DNA from: Oligosphaeraceae bacterium
Lineage (GTDB): Bacteria; Verrucomicrobiota; Lentisphaeria; Oligosphaerales; Oligosphaeraceae
DNA: 20,470 bases
Reading direction: 5' to 3'
Assembly (NCBI GenBank): GCA_012515455.1
Contig: JAAYYJ010000277.1
Coordinates: 1-20,470, forward strand
Position numbers and translations under genes: made by a program. The stretch's first letter is position 1; each line of letters starts with the position of its first letter. Below the pieces are notes generated by a model. That model was not told the origin of the DNA and searched no databases. It saw only the letters and a program-made list of their open reading frames with translations. Shown one piece after another: positions 15,140 through 20,470 of the stretch.

Positions 15140-16655
15140 CCAAGCAGCACCCACTGTGGCCGTGATTGGCGGCGGTTTGGGCGGGTTGTCAGCGGCCTTG
15201 TCGCTGGCCGCCGGAGGCTGCTCAGTAGATCTTTATGAGAAGAACAGCCATCTGGGCGGAAAGCTTAATGTCCTCACGAGGGATGGTTTCAGCTTCGACC
15301 TGGGGCCATCCATCTTCACCCTGCCGCAGATCTTTCAGCAGCTTTTCGCCCGGGCCGGCCGCAGAATGGAGGATTATCTCACCCTGCAGCCGGTCACCCC
15401 GCACTGGCGTAATTTTTTTGAGGATGGGCGGGTAGTTGATCTTGATCCTGATGCGGAGCGGATGAATCAGCAGCTGGCCCTTCTGGGGCCCGGGTTGGAG
15501 AAGCCGTTTCGGGAATTCCTGAATTACAGCAAAAAGCAGTATGACCTGGTTGAGGAGGGATATTTTCAGCAGGGCCTGGATACATTTTTTCAGTTGTTGA
15601 AGTATTACCGCTGGCGGGTGTTCGGATTGGACTTTTTAAGCACGATGCACCGTTCGGTCTGCTGCCGGTTGCCCAATGCGTATCTGCAGGATATCTTCGA
15701 TTTTTTTATCAAGTACGTGGGGTCATCAGCGGTGCGGGCACCGGGATTTATGAATCTGATGCCGCACATCCAGTTCGGCTACGGACTATGGTATGTCGAG
15801 GGGGGGATGTACAATCTGGCGCGGGGGCTGGAAAAAGTCCTGCGTGAGCTGGGAGTGCGCATCCACTGCAACTGCGAGGTGACCGCAATGCCTACCGAGG
15901 GCAGGCGTGTCAGCGGAGTGCAGGCCGGCGGGCAATTCCACCCGGCCCAGTGGGTGGTCTGCAATATGGAGGTCATCCCAGCTTATAAAAAACTGCTGCC
16001 GCTGCCCCCGTCCTCATGGCGGCGTTTGCAGAAGTACGAACCGGCCTGCTCCGGAATCGTGATTCATCTCGGAGTGGACCGCATCTATGAGCGGTTGGCG
16101 CATCATAACTTCTTTTACTCCGGTAATCAGCGCAAACATTTTGACACGGTGTTCCGCCAGCATCAGCTGCCTGACGATCCGACCTTGTATGTCGTGGCTC
16201 CGGCGCGCAGCGACCGGACGGTCGCACCGCCGGGCTGTGACAATATCAAAATCCTGCCCCATATCCCCTGGATCAACGACGAACTCCCCTGCCCGGCAGA
16301 AGATTACCTGGCCTTGAAGGAGCGGGTCCTGGACAAGCTGGAGCGGATGGGCCTGCAGGATCTCCGGAAGCACATTGTTCTGGAGCACTTCTGGACACCG
16401 GTGGACATCCGGTCGCTGTATGCTTCCAACGGCGGGGCCATCTACGGTGTGGTCAGCGATATCTGGAAGAACCTGGCTTTCAAGGCCCCCAAGCAGTGTC
16501 GCGAGTTCGCTAATCTGCTGTTTGTCGGCGGCAGCGTCAATCCCGGCGGGGGGATGCCGATGGTCACTCTCTGTGGTCAGCTGGCCAGTGATATCATCCT
16601 CAGGAATCTCCAGCGGCAAGCGGCGGGGGGCTATGTCAGAACCAGCGCATCCTGA
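15120..16655 (+). CDS. crtP: CrtI-family carotenoid oxygenase, CrtP/CrtNb-like (diapolycopene oxygenase)
   Basis: This 511-residue FAD-dependent enzyme is homologous to the desaturase encoded two genes upstream but clearly distinct from it. The flavin site is VAVIGGGLGGLSAALSLA (13-30), followed by VDLYEKNSHLGGKL. The C-terminal signature reads GGSVNPGGGMPMV (470-482), with Asn where the desaturase copy has His. In C30 pathways a second CrtI-type enzyme (CrtP in Staphylococcus, also called CrtNb) oxidises the terminal methyl groups of the polyene to an aldehyde. An aldehyde dehydrogenase gene directly downstream supports that role. A further desaturase remains possible. Initiation at 15120 lies inside the end of ispH (20 bp overlap) behind a strong GGAAGGGGA site. 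The gene in turn overlaps the aldehyde dehydrogenase gene by 23 bp. Confidence 0.85.
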   Translation: MVSNVSNQAAPTVAVIGGGLGGLSAALSLAAGGCSVDLYEKNSHLGGKLNVLTRDGFSFDLGPSIFTLPQIFQQLFARAGRRMEDYLTLQPVTPHWRNFFEDGRVVDLDPDAERMNQQLALLGPGLEKPFREFLNYSKKQYDLVEEGYFQQGLDTFFQLLKYYRWRVFGLDFLSTMHRSVCCRLPNAYLQDIFDFFIKYVGSSAVRAPGFMNLMPHIQFGYGLWYVEGGMYNLARGLEKVLRELGVRIHCNCEVTAMPTEGRRVSGVQAGGQFHPAQWVVCNMEVIPAYKKLLPLPPSSWRRLQKYEPACSGIVIHLGVDRIYERLAHHNFFYSGNQRKHFDTVFRQHQLPDDPTLYVVAPARSDRTVAPPGCDNIKILPHIPWINDELPCPAEDYLALKERVLDKLERMGLQDLRKHIVLEHFWTPVDIRSLYASNGGAIYGVVSDIWKNLAFKAPKQCREFANLLFVGGSVNPGGGMPMVTLCGQLASDIILRNLQRQAAGGYVRTSAS

Positions 16656-18027
16656 AGCCATCCTTGCGGCTCTGCAACGTTGTTTCATCCGCGGGCGCAC
16701 CCGCGCTTTGACCTGGCGACGGCAGCAGCTCCTGCAATTGCGCGTATTGCTGCAGGATAACTGCGCCGAGATTGCTGCTGCGCTGGCTGCCGATTTGGGC
16801 AAATCACCCTTCGAGGCCTATCTCAGCGAGACTGGCTTCATCCTGGAAGAAATCGCCCTCGCCCTGGCTGAGCTGCGGCGCTGGAGCAGTCCGCGGCGGG
16901 TGGCGGTGCCGCTGCGTCTGCTGGGCGGCACCGCCGAGGTGCGCCCTTGTCCGTATGGCACGGTGCTGATCCTCGCGCCCTGGAATTATCCGGTGCAGCT
17001 GTCGCTGGTGCCGATGGTCTCGGCTCTGGCCGCCGGCAATTGCGTGCTGCTGAAGCCTTCCGAGCTGGCGCCGGCCAGCAGTGCGTTGCTGGCCAGACTT
17101 ATCCCCGAATATCTCGACCGCGAGGCGGTGGCGGTGCTCAACGGTCCGGCAGAACTGGCCGCGCAATGCTCCGCGCTGCCCCTGGATTACATTTTTTTCA
17201 CCGGCAGCAGCGCGGTGGGCCGGCGGGTAATGGCTGCTGCGGCCACGCATCTGACGCCGGTGACTCTGGAGCTGGGCGGGAAATCTCCCTGTCTGGTTGA
17301 TCAGAGCGCGGATATCCCAGTCGCAGCCAGACGCATTGTCTGGGGGAAATTCCTCAATGCCGGGCAGACCTGCGTGGCACCGGATTATGTCCTGGCGGAT
17401 AAAAGCATAATGGGCGCGCTGACCCTCGCCTGCGGCCAGGCGCTGCAGGATTTTTATGGCCCCGATCCAAAACGCAGTACTGACTTCAGCCGCATCATCA
17501 ATGATGCGCATTTCTGCCGTTTGCAGTCCTTCCTGCAGGATGGTGTCATCATCCATGGCGGTCAGGCTGACCGCTCTCAGCGCTACCTGGCACCGACGCT
17601 GCTGGGGCAGGTCAGCCCGGACAGCGCGGTGATGCAGGAGGAGATTTTCGGGCCGATACTGCCTTTCCTGTCCTACGACACCCTGGAGGAGGCGATGGCA
17701 TTCATCAACCGCCGTCCCACGCCACTGGCGCTGTATTTGTTCAGCAGTTCACGAGTGGTGCAGGAACAGGTTCTGGCCGATGTCCGTTGCGGTGGAGCCT
17801 GCATCAATGACGTAATCATGCATTTGACCGTGCCCGGTCTGCCTTTCGGCGGATTGGGGGCCAGCGGGATGGGCTGCTGCCACGGTCGGGCCGGCTTCGA
17901 TACCTTCAGCCACCCACTCAGCATCCTGAAGCAGCGCACCTGGCCGGATTTGCGCCTGCGTTACCCGCCATATTCGCCCAGAACCCGCAAGATCCTGGGC
18001 TATCGTCCGCCTCAAGGGAGCCAATGA
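16633..18027 (+). CDS. Aldehyde dehydrogenase, probably acting on a carotenoid aldehyde (AldH/CrtNc type)
   Basis: This 464-residue NAD(P)-dependent aldehyde dehydrogenase would oxidise an aldehyde to a carboxylate. Its length matches the short, family-3-like group that includes the staphyloxanthin enzyme AldH. Visible motifs are the oxyanion asparagine N118 in APWNYPVQL, the cofactor site KPSE (141-144) and FTGSSAVGRRVM (189-200), the general base E213 in LELGGKSP, and the catalytic cysteine C247 in NAGQTCV. EEIFGPILP follows near the C-terminus. It appears fully active. The frame is open for 86 codons upstream, but that stretch is the CrtP-like gene in another frame. The ATG at 16633 has GGCGGGGGG just before it and gives the expected N-terminus. 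The natural substrate, a diapocarotenoid aldehyde, is inferred from the operon. The last four bases overlap the DUF116 gene. Confidence 0.9.
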   Translation: MSEPAHPEAILAALQRCFIRGRTRALTWRRQQLLQLRVLLQDNCAEIAAALAADLGKSPFEAYLSETGFILEEIALALAELRRWSSPRRVAVPLRLLGGTAEVRPCPYGTVLILAPWNYPVQLSLVPMVSALAAGNCVLLKPSELAPASSALLARLIPEYLDREAVAVLNGPAELAAQCSALPLDYIFFTGSSAVGRRVMAAAATHLTPVTLELGGKSPCLVDQSADIPVAARRIVWGKFLNAGQTCVAPDYVLADKSIMGALTLACGQALQDFYGPDPKRSTDFSRIINDAHFCRLQSFLQDGVIIHGGQADRSQRYLAPTLLGQVSPDSAVMQEEIFGPILPFLSYDTLEEAMAFINRRPTPLALYLFSSSRVVQEQVLADVRCGGACINDVIMHLTVPGLPFGGLGASGMGCCHGRAGFDTFSHPLSILKQRTWPDLRLRYPPYSPRTRKILGYRPPQGSQ

Positions 18028-18566
18028 GCAAACCAGCGCTGCCCGGAGGCGTTGCAGTTGCAATAGAGGAATCTTCGATTGTTCACAGGGATGTTAGCAT
18101 GATTGTAAAGTGGCTGGTCAAATGCAATAACGCGCTTACCCGGCGCCGGCACGTCCGGGTGTCTGCTGATAATCTGCTGTTGCTGCTGCCGCATTGCATG
18201 CAGTGGAACGGCTGTACGGCAAACGTCAAGGAGGACATCCAGGAGTGCCGGCGCTGCGGACGCTGCCGGATTGGCGTAATGCGCGATCTGGCGGAGAAGT
18301 ATCATCTGCGCTGCGTGGTCGCCAGCGGAGGACGGCGGGCTATTGCCGAAGTACGGCAGCCGGAGACCAGGGCCGTGGTCGCGGTGGCCTGTGAAAAAGA
18401 GCTGCTGGCGGGTATCCTCGCAACTGTGCCCAAGCCGGTCCTGGCAGTCTGCAACACCCGGCCCTGCGGGGATTGCCATAACACCTGCGTCGAACCGGGG
18501 CAGGTGGAGGAGGCAATCAGAGCACTGCTGGAAAATCCCGACCAGTACGGTACCAGCGGTGCCTGA
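18024..18566 (+). CDS. Cysteine-rich DUF116 family protein
   Basis: This 180-residue cytoplasmic protein has 12 cysteines and no signal peptide or membrane span. Family landmarks are LLLLLPHCMQ (51-60), the cluster CRRCGRC (75-81, spacing C-x2-C-x2-C), VAVACEKELLAGI (119-131), and CNTRPCGDCHNTC (143-155). The family is known only as DUF116. The clustered cysteines suggest a metal or iron-sulfur site, which is inference, and no enzymatic role is established that I can name. It overlaps the aldehyde dehydrogenase gene by four bases (ATGA), with GGGAG just upstream. It is therefore firmly part of the carotenoid operon, where it is unexpected. A redox or electron-transfer role for IspH or the CrtI-type flavoenzymes is one guess. 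The N-terminal 25 residues before the conserved region look unconserved; an internal ATG at codon 26 is an alternative start. Confidence 0.88.
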   Translation: MSKPALPGGVAVAIEESSIVHRDVSMIVKWLVKCNNALTRRRHVRVSADNLLLLLPHCMQWNGCTANVKEDIQECRRCGRCRIGVMRDLAEKYHLRCVVASGGRRAIAEVRQPETRAVVAVACEKELLAGILATVPKPVLAVCNTRPCGDCHNTCVEPGQVEEAIRALLENPDQYGTSGA

Positions 18567-18610
18567 GTGCCGCAGAGGAGACGCAAAAGCCCGCGGCAGG
18601 AGCGGTGCCT
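18555..18610 (+). repeat. 10 bp direct repeat AGCGGTGCCT, two copies
   Basis: Exact copies lie at 18555-18564 and 18601-18610, 36 bases apart. The first covers the end of the DUF116 coding region and the second precedes the pseudopilin-like remnant. It may mark a past rearrangement or may be chance. Confidence 0.5.
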
Positions 18611-18615
18611 CTGAC

Positions 18616-18735
18616 CAGCCCTGGTTGGCATTAAAGGGTGCGAACTGGCTGTTCCTTGACGGTCACGGGCAGTGGTTTAACCATAATCAGCTTGGGTACT
18701 GGGATGCGCCTCGCGCAATCCCGACTACGCATACC
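18616..18735 (+). pseudogene. Remnant of a pseudopilin C-terminal (H-X9-DG type) tail
   Basis: Read in the frame of base 18622, this stretch encodes KGANWLFLDGHGQWF. It closely resembles the C-terminal signature (GANYLFxDGH followed by hydrophobic residues) of the prepilin-like proteins with an N-terminal methylation motif that are abundant in the PVC phyla. There is no start codon, no ribosome site and no prepilin N-terminus. Upstream the frame runs into the DUF116 gene, and downstream into the next gene. It is best read as a decayed 3' end left by a deletion or rearrangement. The boundaries are approximate. The rest of the 218 bp gap (18567-18784) shows no other gene and no clear terminator. 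Confidence 0.45.
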
Positions 18736-18784
18736 GGAGTATCTTCCCATTATCCACTAGTTTGTAACCCAGGAGAGCGCATTG

Positions 18785-20470
18785 ATGTTCAGATTGCTTG
18801 TGACCTTGGCCGCACTGCTGACGGCCGTTATCTGCGAGGGGCAGCAGGAAGTTGTTCTGCATGATGCCTTCAACCCTGATCTGCAGCGCACCTGGAACCT
18901 GTCGCAGCCGGAGACTGCAGCCGACTGGCGCCTGGAACAGAAAATCCCTGCGGCGCAGGGAAAACTCTTTTGCCGCTTCTTTTCCGGTACCGCACGCTTG
19001 CAGCAGCTGCGGCTGTTGAACCGCGAGGGCCAGCAGGTCTGGAGCGCCACAACTTTCACTAAAGCGCTGCTGACGCCAGAGCTGCCGCCGGACGAGTACA
19101 CCCTCGAATGCCTCGGCCGCGCCGGTGGGGAGACATTCAGCATGGTGGTCAATACCCGTGACCGCGGATACCTGCTGCCGTCCTGGAGAGTCACTGCCGC
19201 CCAGGCCACGTGTATCCCGGAACGCGGGGTCCGGCTGCAACCGCTGGAAGAGGGTACAGCTGGTCGCATCTCAGGGCGGATTTTCCGCCTTGAGCCGGGG
19301 CAGTTTTATGCCTTTGGGGTGGAGTTGGAGAGCGAGGAGGTGCAGGAGTTTCTGCTGCGTTACACTCAGCGCCAGGATGGCAAGCGCAGCAGTGAGACTG
19401 CGCGTCTGCGGGCCGAACCGGGGCAGCTGCAGCGCTGGGAGGTCCCGGTGACTGCGATTGCCGGGTCCTTGGTTCTGACCATTGAGTTCACCCGGTCCTG
19501 TCGTCTGCAGTCTCTTACGGTGCAGAAGATTCAGCCGCCAGACCGGCAGAAGAAAGTCGCCGACAAGGTTTTTACCTTTGAGCCGCGGGCGGCCGAGGCC
19601 GACCCGGCCAATCCGTCCCTGGCGGTACCGGTGGCCTACCGCCGGTCTCCCCGGCAAATTTATCCCACCAGTATTCCGCAGGATTTCGAACTGATCCGCG
19701 AGGTCTCGACCTTCACCACCCCGGGTGATTATGCGGTCTGGCATTTCACCATCCATAACCCGGGCCAGGAGCGGCAGTTGCAACTCCTCAGCATCAGTGC
19801 CTTGCGGAATGAGAAGAACGAGCTGCTGCCTGCTGCCAGCATCGCCATCTCGAATGTGCATTTCTGGGATTATCCGCGCGGTCCATATACGTATTATGAA
19901 ATCCCAGAGCTGATTTATCCCCAGGAGGCGGTCACCCTGGGCCCGGGTGGGAACAGGATTTTCTGGCTCCAGACCCGCCTGGCCGAGGACTGCCCGCCAG
20001 GGATCTACAGCGGACAGCTGGAAGTGCGCTGCGGAGAGCAGGCAATCGCACTGCCGGTGCGCTTGCGGGTGCTGCCCTTCCCGCTCAAGACGCCGCCGGA
20101 CATGGTCTGGTCGGCCTACTCGCGCATGCATGTCCCCCCGCAGCGGCATTACTCTGAAGAGCTGGCGGTGCGCTATCTGCGCGATATGGTGGATTATGGC
20201 GTTACTTCCCTGCACCGGTCGCTCGGCAGCGAGAAGTCGGTAGAGACGTTCCAGCGGCAGCGCAAAGCGGCCGGGATGAATGGTCCGGTGATCGTCTTCG
20301 GCATCCGGGCCGAGGCGACTGCGATGGAGCGTTGCGGCAAGCCGAAGCAAGAACGCTGGTTCGACGATCCGGAAATCCGGCAGGCGTTCGTGGCGGTCAT
20401 CCGGGAATTCGACGGCTGGATGAAGAAATACGGCGGTCCCGGCTACGATGACTGGTACTACATGGGTGTG
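18785..20470 (+). CDS. Large secreted glycoside-hydrolase-like protein (5' part, runs off the window)
   Basis: The first 562 codons are present with no stop. The protein starts with a signal peptide (MFRLLVTLAALLTAVICEG); AGGAGAG lies eight bases before the ATG. Residues about 20-280 look like strand-rich sandwich domains. About 290-440 form another beta domain ending in the pattern CPPGIYSGQLEVR and LPVRLRVLPFPLKTPP. From about 440 a more helical region starts (YLRDMVDYGVTSLHRS, then VIVFGI) that looks like the beginning of a TIM barrel. This order, with P-G-x-Y-x-G and V-x-x-F-x-L before a barrel, resembles the GH123/DUF4091-type exported glycosidases frequent in PVC bacteria. The match is by pattern only; no catalytic residues can be assigned because the likely active-site region lies beyond the window. 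It is probably transcribed separately from the carotenoid operon. Confidence 0.8.
   Translation, partial: MFRLLVTLAALLTAVICEGQQEVVLHDAFNPDLQRTWNLSQPETAADWRLEQKIPAAQGKLFCRFFSGTARLQQLRLLNREGQQVWSATTFTKALLTPELPPDEYTLECLGRAGGETFSMVVNTRDRGYLLPSWRVTAAQATCIPERGVRLQPLEEGTAGRISGRIFRLEPGQFYAFGVELESEEVQEFLLRYTQRQDGKRSSETARLRAEPGQLQRWEVPVTAIAGSLVLTIEFTRSCRLQSLTVQKIQPPDRQKKVADKVFTFEPRAAEADPANPSLAVPVAYRRSPRQIYPTSIPQDFELIREVSTFTTPGDYAVWHFTIHNPGQERQLQLLSISALRNEKNELLPAASIAISNVHFWDYPRGPYTYYEIPELIYPQEAVTLGPGGNRIFWLQTRLAEDCPPGIYSGQLEVRCGEQAIALPVRLRVLPFPLKTPPDMVWSAYSRMHVPPQRHYSEELAVRYLRDMVDYGVTSLHRSLGSEKSVETFQRQRKAAGMNGPVIVFGIRAEATAMERCGKPKQERWFDDPEIRQAFVAVIREFDGWMKKYGGPGYDDWYYMGV

Overview
The window looks like a GC-rich bacterial chromosome segment, most likely from the PVC group (Planctomycetota, Verrucomicrobiota or Lentisphaerota). 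This is an inference. It rests on a C30-type carotenoid gene set, a remnant of an H-X9-DG-type pseudopilin tail, a large exported glycoside-hydrolase-like protein, and very large exported proteins of no familiar family. No rRNA, tRNA, CRISPR array or insertion sequence was seen.

Left edge (1-972): an unassigned stretch (1-160) with strong potential to fold as RNA, then the intrinsic terminator of a minus-strand mscL gene (247-684). The 288 bases between the mscL start and the next gene hold no gene I can support.

Minus-strand block (973-10237): six tightly packed genes read from right to left. They are an ECF sigma factor, a single-pass membrane protein that is probably its anti-sigma factor, a 1057-residue exported protein, a 246-residue exported protein, a 309-residue CsgG-like exported protein, and a second 1074-residue exported protein. 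The two giant proteins share one architecture: a signal peptide, two CsgG-like alpha/beta units, a long helical middle and a C-terminal beta-propeller-like part. The CsgG-like gene between them carries the same sequence motif. Overlaps and short gaps indicate one operon and a self-contained envelope module under its own sigma factor. This is the best candidate for an undescribed system here.

Middle (10393-12393): an MFS transporter and a small membrane-anchored protein of unknown function, both on the minus strand and separated by 155 and 135 bp gaps.

Plus-strand block (12680-18566): a five-gene operon behind a good sigma70-like promoter. It encodes a CrtN/CrtI-type carotenoid desaturase, IspH (last step of the MEP isoprenoid pathway), a second CrtI-family enzyme resembling the diapolycopene oxygenase CrtP/CrtNb, an aldehyde dehydrogenase, and a cysteine-rich DUF116 protein. 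Together they suggest synthesis of a C30 carotenoid aldehyde or carboxylic acid, with IspH raising precursor supply. The enzyme that makes the C30 backbone (CrtM, or HpnCDE via squalene) is not in the window.

Right edge (18567-20470): a probable decayed pseudopilin tail, then the first 562 codons of a large secreted protein that runs off the window.
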